64,000 nucleotides of DNA from assembly GCA_036873135.1 (NCBI GenBank), contig JAPTYO010000011.1, positions 10,507,747 to 10,571,746 on the forward strand, read 5' to 3'. The stretch's first letter is position 1; each line of letters begins with the position of its first letter. The position numbers and the translations under genes are program-made. Under the pieces are notes generated by a model. It was not told the DNA's origin and ran no database searches. It was given only the letters and a program-made list of their open reading frames with translations. Of the stretch, positions 31,998 through 42,509 are shown piece after piece. The stretch is from Clarkia xantiana subsp. parviflora (taxonomy: Eukaryota > Streptophyta > Magnoliopsida > Myrtales > Onagraceae).

Positions 31998-32865
31998 TTT
32001 CTGCGGCATCGCCTACGGTGTTCAGAAGATAGATTACTGTCGATTCTTCAATGATCAATGGGTGAGACGAGCATGTTTGAGGTGTCGACACTACTAGCGA
32101 GTCGACCTATTGACATTTTGGTCAAACTTGATCGAGTGTGTTGCCTATCGAGTGTGTTGCATGTCCCTCCTATTGAGACGTCGCCACCATATTCTAGTCG
32201 TACGACCCTTATGATGTTAGGCGAGGCTTTAATAGCTGGTATGAACAGTCATTTGATGGTTATGGGTTCAGTCTTTTGGCTATTGGGTTTGCTCTTCTGC
32301 TTATTGGGCTTGGGCCCATGCATGTAATGAACCCATATCCAATACTGGCCCCGAGTCAAATGGAGGCCTCGCCTCTTCTTGGCTCGCCGTGTATTCCTTT
32401 TTCTGAGTTGCTTTTTCTTCGTCGTCGCCTCAATCAAGTCGCTTTCCTAGTGACGAATCAGGGCGTCGTACTGATCATTTAATATCACCACGTCGTTTGA
32501 AGGTGGTAGGAATCCCCCTTCCCAAGGTGATGATGGAAATGACGGTTATAGTGGCGATTGAGGTACCCGAGGTGAGGTGACAGTCGGCGTGCCCACCTTT
32601 AATTCAAACTGTTAGATGTAGATCTTGATTCAAAGGACCAGATCATCTGTCAGTTTCTCTTTTTTACCATTACGATCGTACGATCCGGATGAGCAGACCC
32701 TTGACCTTTGATGATCGAGATTGGGCTTCTGGTTTCACCTCCCTATAGATATGGTCTCCACTTCACTTTCACTTGTTACTACTCTTCGTTTTCTCTGCAT
32801 TCTCTCTATAATATGCTTTTATCTTTCTAGAATTTGATGGTCTTCCGGCAACCTCAATCTTTGCC
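31998..32865 (+). other. Non-coding sequence and probable promoter upstream of the extra-ORF relic
   Basis: No gene was recognised in 32000-32700. 32740-32865 has a possible TATA word (cctatagatatgg) followed by a CT-rich leader and the ATG at 32866. That looks like the own promoter of a Tat extra ORF, consistent with the independent orientation such ORFs have. Confidence 0.4.
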
Positions 32866-33413
32866 ATGGCGGACAACACTGGATCAATGGACGGAGCTAG
32901 TAATTCTTTCGTGCCTTTATATCTTCAACCTAAGCATTTCTCGCTCAACTCTTTTGAGCGAGTGATATTCCTTGGTCATATAGAAGATGAGTACCACCCC
33001 TGCTACCCTCGCCTTTTTCCTGAACTTCGTTCCAGGGATTACGAGGCCTTCATCACCCCTCCTTATAAAGGCGAGACCTCTGTTTCTCTTTACTAGGTCC
33101 TCGTTGGTCTGCGTTTTCCGATCCATCCCGATTTTCTTTGGGTGTGCGAGTTCTTCAGTGTTGCACCCACCCAAGTTAATGCCAAACTCTATTCCAAGTT
33201 ATGATGGATTTTATTTGTTAAGCAGTCGAAGAGGTTGGTGTTATTCTCTCAACCTTTTCCGCGCCTTCTATGGAAATTTTTTTGTATGGGAGTGGGATAA
33301 GAAGCGCTCGCTTGTGACCGACCTAGGCACCAGTAATTAAACTTGAAAAAAAAAAAAAATCTTCATCCGAGGCGGTAGCGTAAACTTGCCACTGAGCCTA
33401 GTCATCAAGGATC
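32866..33413 (+). pseudogene. Tat extra-ORF relic, part 1 (putative gypsy-type transposon domain)
   Basis: ATG at 32866 opens a frame of 76 codons, then a TAG; the following frames continue the same protein. Words such as VLVGLRFPIHPDFLWV and FFSVAPTQVNAKL match the domain annotated in plants as putative gypsy type transposon (Transposase_28). At least two stops and frame changes are present, and an A run sits at 33345-33358. It is cut at the GGATC duplication of the chromovirus and continues at 38450 and then 55190. Confidence 0.65.
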
Positions 33414-33609
33414 TGATGCAGAATAAATGTTGTTTAGGACCTATCTTTCTGTTTAGGGAAGTTTAGGGACTTATTAGCAAATAAGGAGAAGTTAGGTTGT
33501 TATAACTAACTTCCAGCCTATAAAAGGCGGGAAAACTTGTAATGGAGATCAGTCTGATTTCTTGAATGAATTTGTGCATTTCGATGCATTTCTTCTTTTG
33601 ATCGCATCA
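33414..33609 (+). repeat. 5' LTR of the chromovirus (196 bp)
   Basis: It begins TGATGCAGAATAAATG and ends GATCGCATCA. A TATA box (tataaaag, 33519-33526) lies about 85 bp before the end, giving a short R-U5. Its termini are TGATGC and GCATCA, a 6-bp perfect inverted repeat. Confidence 0.96.
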
Positions 33610-33611
33610 AT

Positions 33612-33623
33612 TGGTATCAGAGC
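33612..33623 (+). promoter_or_regulatory. Primer-binding site of the chromovirus
   Basis: tggtatcagagc, complementary to the 3' end of plant initiator tRNA-Met, two bases after the LTR. Confidence 0.93.
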
Positions 33624-33705
33624 GGCGAATCCTCTTCTCTGCCGGCGACGCTCGTGACTCCGATTGGAATTCTTGGGCCAGATTCAGCTGTTTAACAGTG
33701 AGATC

Positions 33706-36700
33706 ATGGCGGAAGGTACTCGTACACAGGAGATTAAGAGGTTGGAAACTCTCATTCGAGATCAAGACAAGGCGATCCACAGAGTTGATCAAGCTACTCT
33801 GGAAACTCGAGATATAGTTAATGGATTGAATGTCAAGCACACGTCGATGGCGGAACAGCAGTCGGAAATTATCTCGCAATTGAAGGATATCTCTCTTCAA
33901 TTGACACAACAGAAGGGAACTCCAGCTGCTGAGACTTCAAATCCAGCTCGTGTTGAGGTTGCTATACCTCCGATGCAGTATCAGTCACAGCAGTCCAGGC
34001 CAATTCGTTACGGTCGAGTAGATTTTCCTCGTTTTGATGGAGAAGATCTATCTGGTTGGCTGTACCGCTGCGAGCATTTCTTCGTGATGGATGAGGTTCC
34101 TGAGGAGCATAAGCTTCGATGTGCTGTAATCCATTTGGATGGCGACGCACTGCAATGGCACCAGGCTTACATGAAGACAAGAGGAGTAGGAGTGACTGAA
34201 TTACCTTGGAACGAGTATGTGCGTGCAATTACTGCTCGATTCTCTGATTCGTTTTTCGAGGATGCCATGGAGGAGCTAACCACTCTGTTTCAGACTGGCT
34301 CGTTGAAGGATTATTGCAGATCCTTTGATGCTTTGCTGAATAAAGTGTCGATATGCGAGGAGTATGCAGTTGGCATCTTCTTGAGGGGATTGGTCACAGA
34401 GATAAGATGTCCAGTCAAGATGTTTCGACCTAAGACACTCCGAGATGCCTACTCATTGGCAAGAGCTCAGGAGATAACCAATGCTTCCTTAGCTAAATCC
34501 AAACAAACAGCTCCTTACTACAAGCCAGCTATTGCTCCAGCTCCAGTTAAGGCAGTTTTTCCTTCTAATGCCAGTAAGTTACCGTTGCTGCCTTCTCCTG
34601 TCAAGTCCTTACAAGCTGGTGGTGGTGGTAGGAGAATCCTAGGATCCAAGGAAATCGATGCAAAGAGAGCTCGTGGAGAGTGTTTTTGGTGTCCTGAGAA
34701 ATATACACCAAGTCATAAGTGTCCAAAGAAACAGTTCTTTAGTATGGATTTGGAGCTGAGTGAAACTGATGGTGAAGTTGAAGTAGTTGACACTGACACA
34801 ATGGAAGAGTCTCAGTTTATAGTGCAGGGTGCAGGGAATGAGCCACAGTTGTCTGTACATGCCTTGACCGGTGTGCATTCTTTCTCCACTATGAAGATAA
34901 TAGGGAGTATGGGAACTCGCAAACTTCAAATTCTGGTAGACTCTGGATCCACTCATAATTTCATTAATGAAAACTCAATCAGTAAGCTAGGATGCTCCTT
35001 AGTGAATGTGCCTGCTATGAGTGTGAGTGTAGCAAATGGGAGTAAGTTACCTTGTGCCAGGATGTGCCCCAAGTTTCAATGGATGATGCAAGGGACTTGG
35101 TTTTCAGCTGATGTATTAGTTATTCCATTAGAAAACTATGACATGGTGTTAGGAGTTCAGTGGCTTATGACTCTTGATGACATTTTGTGGAATTTTAAGA
35201 AGCTGACCATGCAGTTTAAGGTTGATGATAAGCAAATAGAGCTGAAGGGCACTGAGCAGAATGAACTCACTCTGTGTTCAGCAGAGAAGATGTCTGCATT
35301 ATTACAGAAACCTAGCCAAATTGCTGCAGCTCAATTATGTAGCATTCATTTGGTCAGTAATGGAACTGAGCAGGCCTATACCTCTTCTGTAGTGGGGTGT
35401 GTTCAAGACTCCAAGCTCTCGGATATACTATCTCAGTATGATGATATTTTTCAGATACCTTCATCTTTACCTCCTCCCAGAGAGCATGACCACCAAATTA
35501 TATTGAAGGAGGGAGTCTCTGCTATCAATCAGAAGGCTTACAGATACCCAGCTATTCAGAAGGACATCATTGAGAAGATGACTAAAGAGTTACTTGACTC
35601 TGGAGTAATAAGAAGCAGTAAAAGCCCATTTGCCTCTCCAGTGGTATTAGTCAAGAAGAAGGATGGTACGTGGAGGATGTGTATTGACTATAGGAGGCTC
35701 AATGATGCGACTATAAAGAATAAGTTTCCAATTCCTTTAGTTGATGAGTTGCTGGATGAACTGCATGGAGCCACAGTGTTTCCTAAGATTGACCTCAGAT
35801 CAGGGTACCATCAAATAAGGATGTGGTCTGGTGATATTTTCAAAACTGCATTCAGGACCCATCAAGGTCATTACGAATTTGTGGTGATGCCATTTGGGTT
35901 AACCAATGCTCCAGCAACCTTCCAAGCTTTGATGAACTCAATCTTTCAACCTCTTCTACGCAAATGTGTGTTAGTATTCTTTGACGATATACTGGTTTTC
36001 AGCAAGAATATGGAAGAACACTGCTTGCACTTACAGGAAGTACTCTCCTTATTGAGGAAGAATGGGCTATTTGCCAAGCTTTCGAAGTGTGCTTTTGGAG
36101 GGGAAGCTGTGGAATACTTAGGTCACGTCATTTCAGGAACTGGAGTGGCCACTGACCCTGCTAAGATTGAAGCAATCAAGGCATGGCCTACACCCAAAAA
36201 TGTGAAAGAGCTGAGAGGGTTCCTAGGCCTTACAGGTTATTATAGAAGATTCATTCGTGGTTATGGAGGAATGGCTAAACCTCTAACTGAGCTATTGAAG
36301 AAGGATAATTTCAAATGGTCTGAACTTGCCCAAGTTACCTTTGAAGCTCTGAGAAATGCTTTGATTGCTGCACCTATCTTAGCTCTGCCAGATTTCTCCA
36401 AGACATTTGTTGTAGAGACTGATGCTTCCTCAAAAGGTATAGGAGCTGTGTTAATGCAAGATCATCATCCCATAGCCTATATCAGCAAGGCACTTTCTCC
36501 AAGACAACAGGCATTATCAGTTTATGAGAAAGAATTGCTAGCCATCATCTTTGCAGTGAAACAGTGGCATTACTACTTGATAGTGAACCATTTTATTATT
36601 AAGACTGACCAGAAGAGTCTCAAGCATTTGATGGAACAGAAGATAACAACTCCATTGCAGCACACATGGCTTTCAAAATTGATGGGCTATGATTATGAGA

Positions 36701-38226
36701 TTATGTACAAGAAGGGAAGGGATAATGTGGCTGCTGATGCACTTTCTAGAGTGCAAGGTTCTGAAATATTGGCTCTCGTTGTTTCTTCAGTGGAACCAAC
36801 TTTGATGGCTAAGATCAAGGCTAGTTGGGAAGCTGATACTGACTTGTTGCATTTGATTGCTCAGTTGACTGAAGGAACTGCATCCCAGAACTTCACTTGG
36901 GATGGCAATCTGCTCAAGAGGAAAGGGAAACTGGTTGTGGGAAATGATACAGTATTGAGACAAGAATTGATGGGAATTTGTCATGCTTCTGCAATGGGAG
37001 GTCATTCTGGAGTGCATAGCTCATTACAACGGCTTAAGGAGCTTTGCTATTGGAAGGGTCAAGCAAAGAATGTCAGGCAGTTTGTCAGGGAGTGTCATGT
37101 GTGCCAGAGGAATAAGTATGAGTCTGTTGCATACCCGGGGTTAATAAATCCACTGCCCATTCCTCAAGCCCTTTTTACAGACATTTCTATGGATTTCATT
37201 GGGGGGTTACCCAAATCCAAGGGCAAGGACACCATTCTTGTGATTGTGGACAGATTAACAAAATATGCTCACTTCATTTCACTTAGCCATCCCTTCACTG
37301 CGGCACAAGTGGCTCAAGTTTTTGTTGATTCAGTGTTCAAACTACATGGGTGCCCTTCTACTATAGTATCAGACAGAGATGCCATATTTCTGAGCTCCTT
37401 TTGGAAGGAATTCTTTCGCCTTCAGGGTGTTTCTCTGCATATGTCTTCTGCATACCACCCTCAGACTGATGGCCAAACTGAAGTGGTCAACAGGTGTTTG
37501 GAAGGGTACCTGAGGTGTATGTGTTTTGAGAGGCCCACTACCTGGTCTTCTTGGCTCTCTTTAGCTGAGTGGTGGTATAACACTAATTTCCATTCATCAA
37601 TTGGCATGACACCCTTCCAAGCTTTATATGGAACTCCACCTCCTATGCATGTTCCTTACATTGGTGGGGACACCAAGGTGGAATCTGTGGATGAGCTGAT
37701 GATCACAAGGGAGACAACTATCCAATTACTGAAGCACCATTTGCTAAGGGCTCAGAACAGGATGAAACAGCAAGCTGATCAGCATAGGACTGAGAGAAGC
37801 TTTAATGTGGGAGATTGGGTGTACCTTAAGCTGCAGCCTTACAGACAAGTAACTATGAGGGGAGCTCAAACACAAACTAAGTTGTCTCCTAAGTACTATG
37901 GGCCTTTTCTGATTTTGGAAAGGTTTGGTGAAGTTGCTTATCGGTTGGATCTACCCAGTGAGGCTCAGATTCACCCTACATTTCATGTATCATTGCTTAA
38001 GGAAGCTCGTGGTTTCAATCATACAACTATACCATTGCCTCAGATGTTTAGAGGTGATGCGAGATTCCATTATAGTCCAAGAGCCATTCTGGAAAGAAAA
38101 TTGGCAAGGCGTGGTCGGAGAGCTGCCACCAAGGTGTTGATTCAATGGGACGGTTTGCCAGTTAGTGAAGCTTCGTGGGAATATTTGGATGAATTCCATG
38201 CTCGCTTCCCTGATTTTGCATCTTGA
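33706..38226 (+). CDS. Intact chromovirus Gag-Pol polyprotein, 1506 aa
   Basis: The first in-frame ATG (33706) is chosen; the frame stays open to TGA at 38226. Gag comes first, with a zinc knuckle of the C-x2-C-x7-H-x-C form (Cys326, Cys329, His337, Cys339). Protease has DSGSTH (Asp412). RT has Asp696 ([10 protein letters not shown]) and FFDD (758-761). RNase H begins near TDASSKG (Asp906). Integrase has a His/His/Cys/Cys finger (His1100 and His1104 region, Cys1130, Cys1133) and a DD35E triad Asp1163-Asp1223-Glu1259. A GPF-type module (KYYGPF) and a chromodomain-like tail (about 1459-1505, [18 protein letters not shown]) follow. All catalytic residues are present. Chromodomains of this class are thought to steer integration toward chromatin marks. 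The frame has no intron or frameshift; protease would process it. Confidence 0.97.
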   Translation: MAEGTRTQEIKRLETLIRDQDKAIHRVDQATLETRDIVNGLNVKHTSMAEQQSEIISQLKDISLQLTQQKGTPAAETSNPARVEVAIPPMQYQSQQSRPIRYGRVDFPRFDGEDLSGWLYRCEHFFVMDEVPEEHKLRCAVIHLDGDALQWHQAYMKTRGVGVTELPWNEYVRAITARFSDSFFEDAMEELTTLFQTGSLKDYCRSFDALLNKVSICEEYAVGIFLRGLVTEIRCPVKMFRPKTLRDAYSLARAQEITNASLAKSKQTAPYYKPAIAPAPVKAVFPSNASKLPLLPSPVKSLQAGGGGRRILGSKEIDAKRARGECFWCPEKYTPSHKCPKKQFFSMDLELSETDGEVEVVDTDTMEESQFIVQGAGNEPQLSVHALTGVHSFSTMKIIGSMGTRKLQILVDSGSTHNFINENSISKLGCSLVNVPAMSVSVANGSKLPCARMCPKFQWMMQGTWFSADVLVIPLENYDMVLGVQWLMTLDDILWNFKKLTMQFKVDDKQIELKGTEQNELTLCSAEKMSALLQKPSQIAAAQLCSIHLVSNGTEQAYTSSVVGCVQDSKLSDILSQYDDIFQIPSSLPPPREHDHQIILKEGVSAINQKAYRYPAIQKDIIEKMTKELLDSGVIRSSKSPFASPVVLVKKKDGTWRMCIDYRRLNDATIKNKFPIPLVDELLDELHGATVFPKIDLRSGYHQIRMWSGDIFKTAFRTHQGHYEFVVMPFGLTNAPATFQALMNSIFQPLLRKCVLVFFDDILVFSKNMEEHCLHLQEVLSLLRKNGLFAKLSKCAFGGEAVEYLGHVISGTGVATDPAKIEAIKAWPTPKNVKELRGFLGLTGYYRRFIRGYGGMAKPLTELLKKDNFKWSELAQVTFEALRNALIAAPILALPDFSKTFVVETDASSKGIGAVLMQDHHPIAYISKALSPRQQALSVYEKELLAIIFAVKQWHYYLIVNHFIIKTDQKSLKHLMEQKITTPLQHTWLSKLMGYDYEIMYKKGRDNVAADALSRVQGSEILALVVSSVEPTLMAKIKASWEADTDLLHLIAQLTEGTASQNFTWDGNLLKRKGKLVVGNDTVLRQELMGICHASAMGGHSGVHSSLQRLKELCYWKGQAKNVRQFVRECHVCQRNKYESVAYPGLINPLPIPQALFTDISMDFIGGLPKSKGKDTILVIVDRLTKYAHFISLSHPFTAAQVAQVFVDSVFKLHGCPSTIVSDRDAIFLSSFWKEFFRLQGVSLHMSSAYHPQTDGQTEVVNRCLEGYLRCMCFERPTTWSSWLSLAEWWYNTNFHSSIGMTPFQALYGTPPPMHVPYIGGDTKVESVDELMITRETTIQLLKHHLLRAQNRMKQQADQHRTERSFNVGDWVYLKLQPYRQVTMRGAQTQTKLSPKYYGPFLILERFGEVAYRLDLPSEAQIHPTFHVSLLKEARGFNHTTIPLPQMFRGDARFHYSPRAILERKLARRGRRAATKVLIQWDGLPVSEASWEYLDEFHARFPDFAS

Positions 38227-38253
38227 GGACAAGCTGCTTAAGGGGAGGGTATT

Positions 38254-38449
38254 TGATGCAGAATAAATGTTGTTTAGGACCTATCTTTCTGTTTAGGGAA
38301 GTTTAGGGACTTATTAGCAAATAAGGAGAAGTTAGGTTGTTATAACTAACTTCCAGCCTATAAAAGGCGGGAAAACTTGTAATGGAGATCAGTCTGATTT
38401 CTTGAATGAATTTGTGCATTTCGATGCATTTCTTCTTTTGATCGCATCA
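38254..38449 (+). repeat. 3' LTR of the chromovirus (196 bp)
   Basis: Identical to 33414-33609. It begins 28 bp after the stop codon, behind the purine tract at about 38239-38250. Confidence 0.96.
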
Positions 38450-38931
38450 GGATCTGCCCTTAGTGCTGCTGAATTTTCTGAATAAGAGATGATTATGCTC
38501 ACTCTGATCTATCATGACCACGTCGATCACCAGACCATCCCCATTTCTTTTAAAGACATTTCTGAGCAAGAACTGGTGAAGGCGAGAGTTGCATCCATAT
38601 AAACCTTAATTTCTCTTTATGATGTAGGTCGGTTTGCTCACTTGTCCCATCTCGATCTGGCGAAGGCAGACGCTAAACTAAAAAAAATCCAAGCCTTCAA
38701 GGAAGCGTCAGCACAAGGAGGAGGAGCTGGTAAATCCGCTAACCGCCAGTCCTACCTGATTGAACGACCAGACAGCTAAGGCGGTTGAGAAGTTTAAAGG
38801 TGCGGCTCCCCGTTTTCTTTAACCTCATCCTTCTGATATTGAAGAGCGGGTAATAGAGCTTACAGTAGAGTTTAATTCCTCACCAGTTATAACCCCCGTT
38901 CACTATGATTTCCGTTTGCGTCGGTGGTACC
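38450..38931 (+). pseudogene. Tat extra-ORF relic, part 2
   Basis: It continues the relic after the chromovirus. Readable words are TLIYHDHVDHQTIPISFKDI, EQELVKARVAS, then RFAHLSHLDLAKADAKLKK. Between the last two lies an intron-like stretch ending in ttatgatgtag, whose donor looks mutated (ATAAAC). The block ends at the GTACC word where the copia element begins. Confidence 0.55.
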
Positions 38932-39233
38932 TGACAAATTCAGGAAGGGAACGAAACCCTAATTTTGGCTAACCCAATTTAAGAGAGAAGGGAACGAAAA
39001 TTCCTTCAAGTGGCTGTCCATCACCTAATTAACACTAGGTCAGGTCCCGTGAATTACTCACAGGTCCCGCCAATAATTAAAATGTTAAACTTGTCCTTAC
39101 AACAATACCAAAAACAACAAATGAATCCTAAACAAAACAACTGGGCTCAGCCCATAATGAAAAACAACACCGGTCCAACTAACAAATAAACTGAAACACA
39201 AAGAAGCCCAAACTGTTGCTATGAGGTCCAAAC
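38932..39233 (-). repeat. 3' LTR of the nested copia element (truncated)
   Basis: Matches 54834-55160 with an internal deletion of about 45 bp, shared words being ttcaagtggctg, acaggtcccg and caataccaaaaacaacaaatg. It is cut at gtccaaac by the TGTAAGC LTR. Confidence 0.85.
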
Positions 39234-40336
39234 TGTAAGCATATGGTGACGGACGCCGTAAATGAAAGCCCATTATATGTATATATTACCTAAGTTAATT
39301 GGGTATATGTCACTTTAGGACATTGGCCAGACCCAATTCTCAATTGACATGAGATGCTCAAAATTGGGCCTCCTTATACTAGTAGGCCAGCCGAAATTGG
39401 TGAGGATGTAAAGTGGACAACTTTACTCCTCCTATATATATGGGGAGTTAGGGGTTTTATTAGAGTTAATCACAATTCCCTTTTAAGTGGTGTTTTGAGA
39501 GAAAACCATTTCCCCCCGAGACACATATATCGGCCGAACCTAGCATCCACCAAGGGTGTGCCAATTTGCCTTCGAGCAAACACTCCAAAGATCTTTCCCC
39601 TGCCAAAGATCTTTCCCCTGCCAAGAATTGATCAGAGGCTTTACTCTGAAGAATATACCATGTAGGTCTTCCTTCACAAGAACCCCTACGGGTGCCGACC
39701 GGAGGATCGTGAACTCCCTCCTGCAAAGATCTTGGGACTACGGAAAACTGTAGAGGTATGTGCGAATCTCCCGCTGCGTAATTTCTGTTACTAGCATGTT
39801 CCATGATTTAGTTTCCGTAGTGATTACTCCCCGTAATCTAACAGTAGTATCAGAGCCTGTGTTAGGAGTTCATGATTCTGATAAATTGGTGTTCTTGAAA
39901 ATTCAAACTTTGGACCGATATTTTTAAAAATGAAATTTTCAAATTTTCAAATTTTTTAAGTTAAAGGTGGTCCGAAATTTTCATGATGTTCTTAGGGAAT
40001 TTGATGTTCATGTTCTTCAAGAAAAATGTAATATTTATCAAAATTGAGCATTGGATTGTAGCTCTTATTAAAATTTGATCTTGAAATTTGACCACTTGTT
40101 CCCAATTATGTGTTTTTTGCCGAAACCCTAGGTGAATTACAAGGTAAAATTTTTAATTTATTAGTCACCAAGAAAAAAATTTCGGCTGAAACTTTTTAAT
40201 AACATTGTTTACCATATTCTAATTTTTATTCTAGGTAACAATATATCTATAGTTGGGAACATTAGGATAGATTCACATTAATATATAGAAATATATATAA
40301 CTATCAATATATCTAAATATTTAAATATGTTAAAGA
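39234..40336 (+). mobile_element. LTR plus leader of the TGTAAGCATAT family, unit 1
   Basis: The LTR is 39234-39843 (TGTAAGCATATGG...TCTAACA), with a TATA-like word (ctatatatatgg, about 39431). It is followed by gtagtatcagagcc, a primer-binding site one base away from tggtatcagagcc. A leader of about 490 bp (39844-40336) follows without coding sequence, and then the next LTR starts directly. Confidence 0.85.
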
Positions 40337-41484
40337 TGTAAGCATATTGTGATGGGCGCCGTAATTGGTAGCCCATAATATGTATAGTTTACCTAAAGAA
40401 ATTAGGTACATGTCACATTAGGGTAATTGGGCTAGACCCAAATCCCAATTGACATGAAATGCCCAAAATTGGGCCTCCCTATGCATAGTGGCCGGCCGAA
40501 ATTTAGGAGTGGGCAAAGTGGACTTTTGTCCACTTTGCTCCTCAATAAATACATAGTGTTATGAGATTTTTAGGGTTAATTACTATTCTCTCATTAGAGT
40601 GTTTTAGAGATAAAAACCCTCCAGCCCACACCTAGGTATTTCGGCTGAACATATAGTCACCCAGGTGTGCCAATTTTCTTTCTAAGCAAAGACTCCAGAG
40701 ATCTATCCCCGTGCCAAGAATCGATCAGAGGCTTTGTTGTGGAGCTTGTACCGCGTAGGGCTTCTCTAACAAGAACCTACGGGTCCTGACCGGAGGATCG
40801 TGAACTCCCTCCCTGCAGAAGGATCTAGGGACTACAGATCATCTCTGAGGTATGTGCGAATCTTCCGCTGCGTAATTTCGATTACCAGCATGTACCCTGA
40901 TTTAGTATCCGTAGTGATTACTCCCCGTAGTCTAACAGTGGTATCAGAGCCTGTGTTAGGAGTTCACGATTTTGATAAATTGGTGTTCTTGAAGTTTAAA
41001 ATTAAAAATCGAAATTCTTTTAAAAGAAAATTTTAAATTTTTGAGTTTTTGGGGTTGTTGGAGAATCCGAAATTTTCATGATGTTCTTGGTTAATTTGAT
41101 GTTCATGATCTTCAAGAAAAGTGTAATATTTATCAAAATCAAACATTGGATTGTAGATCTTATTAAAATTTGATCTTGAAATTTGACCAATTGTTCCCAA
41201 TTTGATGTTGTTAGTCGAAACCCTAGATAAATTACAAGGTAAAATTTTAAATTTTTTAAGCACCAATGGACATAATTTTCGGCACAAATTTTTAATTTTA
41301 TTGTTTACCATATTTTAATTTTTAATTAAGGTAACAATATATATATAATTGAGAACATTAGGAATGATTCACATTAATATATAGAGATATATATATAGCT
41401 ATCAATATATCTAAATATTTAATAGGGTTAAAGGTATTATTGATAGATTTAATTGTCTAAAAGATTGAGAAAATATATTGTCAG
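40337..41484 (+). mobile_element. LTR plus leader of the TGTAAGCATAT family, unit 2
   Basis: The LTR is 40337-40937, followed by the intact PBS tggtatcagagcc at 40939. The leader 40938-41450 aligns with that of unit 1 (gtgttaggagttca, gataaattggtgttcttga, atcaatatatctaaatattt). Units 1 and 2 are thus tandem copies of about 1.1 kb. The leader is then cut by a solo LTR at 41485. Confidence 0.85.
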
Positions 41485-42328
41485 TGTTGGGATCAAAATG
41501 ACGTGGCCTTGAACTTCTAATAGTGGACTTCGAGGTCTCGCCGGGAGCTAACTCTCGTAAGTATCTTTCCTGACCTCTTGGGCACTTATTCTCATTTGGG
41601 AGCTTTGTGTGAGGCGATGACCTGAAAAGGGGTGGGGATGGCCCCTGATTCCACTCCGAAGCTTAAGTTAGTATAACATTCTGGTAGTGAGAAATCTTAA
41701 TCATGAATGAGAATACTGAAGAGTATTTATAGGGGAAGCTTTTACCGACTTTAGGTGGTGGCAGCTTCGTTTTGATTGGTTGACAAGGGCGATGGCTGCC
41801 TTTCTCTCATTGGTGGAGATGAGAGGCACTGTGTCAGCAGGTGACAAGCTTCGCCACCTCTTCTTCCTTAGGAGGAAGGATTTTCTTCTAAGTAGGTGAC
41901 AAGCAGGTTGCCACCTGGTGTTGATGATAGTCGAAGGCGACTTTGATGGTCTCGCCTTGACACCTTGGTTGACTTGGTCGACTTGGTCGCCTTGGTCGAC
42001 TTGGTTGACTAGATCGCCTTGGTTGACTTGATCGCTTTGGTCGCCTTGGTCGACTTGGTCGCCTTGGTCGCCTTGGTCGCCTTGGTCGACTTGGTCGCCT
42101 TGGTCGACTTGGTCGCCTTGGTCGACTTGGTCGACTTGGTCGCCTTGGTCGACTTGTCTATGGGGGGTGCCACTATTTCACCTCTTCTGATAGATTCCGT
42201 CTTTAGTGCTCCCGACTTTACTCTCTGAGGGTCCCGACTTCAATAGTCCCGACTTTAGTGTCTGAGAGTTTTGCCGCAAAAATGGAACGCTCTTAGTATG
42301 GCCGTATTTAATAAATCACAATCCAACA
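41485..42328 (+). mobile_element. Solo LTR of another family, 844 bp
   Basis: It runs from TGTTGGGATC to AATCCAACA, with GTCAG exactly duplicated on both sides (41480-41484 and 42329-42333). A TATA box (tatttata, 41724-41731) indicates the plus orientation. The C-terminal third carries the 9-bp tandem array. No coding sequence. Confidence 0.92.
41958..42160. repeat. 9-bp tandem repeat, ttggtcgac / ttggtcgcc, about 22 copies
   Basis: Two 9-bp variants alternate in mixed order. The frame multiple of three gives an open but meaningless Leu/Val/Ala/Asp repeat (LVALVDLVALV). It lies within the solo LTR, after the TATA box. Confidence 0.95.
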
Positions 42329-42333
42329 GTCAG

Positions 42334-42466
42334 TATATTTGTTACCCTATTTAAGATATGGACAATAAATAAATAAATAAATATATTATATATTGTTAAT
42401 AGATTTAATCTTAAAGATAGAATTTTAGCAATAAATATATATATGTGTGTGTTTTAATATGGTCCG

Positions 42467-42509
<43 letters not shown>

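Larger units (their letters stand above)
33414..38449 (+). mobile_element. Complete Ty3/gypsy chromovirus, 5036 bp, identical LTRs
   Basis: 196-bp LTRs (33414-33609 and 38254-38449) are identical by eye, TG...CA bounded, with an exact GGATC duplication (33409-33413 and 38450-38454). PBS tggtatcagagc lies at 33612 (initiator tRNA-Met) and PPT aaggggagggt before 38254. One uninterrupted gag-pol frame fills the interior. Short LTRs, the single fused ORF and the C-terminal chromodomain point to a Reina-like chromovirus. It appears autonomous and recently inserted. Confidence 0.97.

Noticed and set aside
42019..42228. Leu/Val/Ala/Asp repeat protein
   Set aside because: Produced by the 9-bp tandem array in a solo LTR; no start context or flanking coding sequence.
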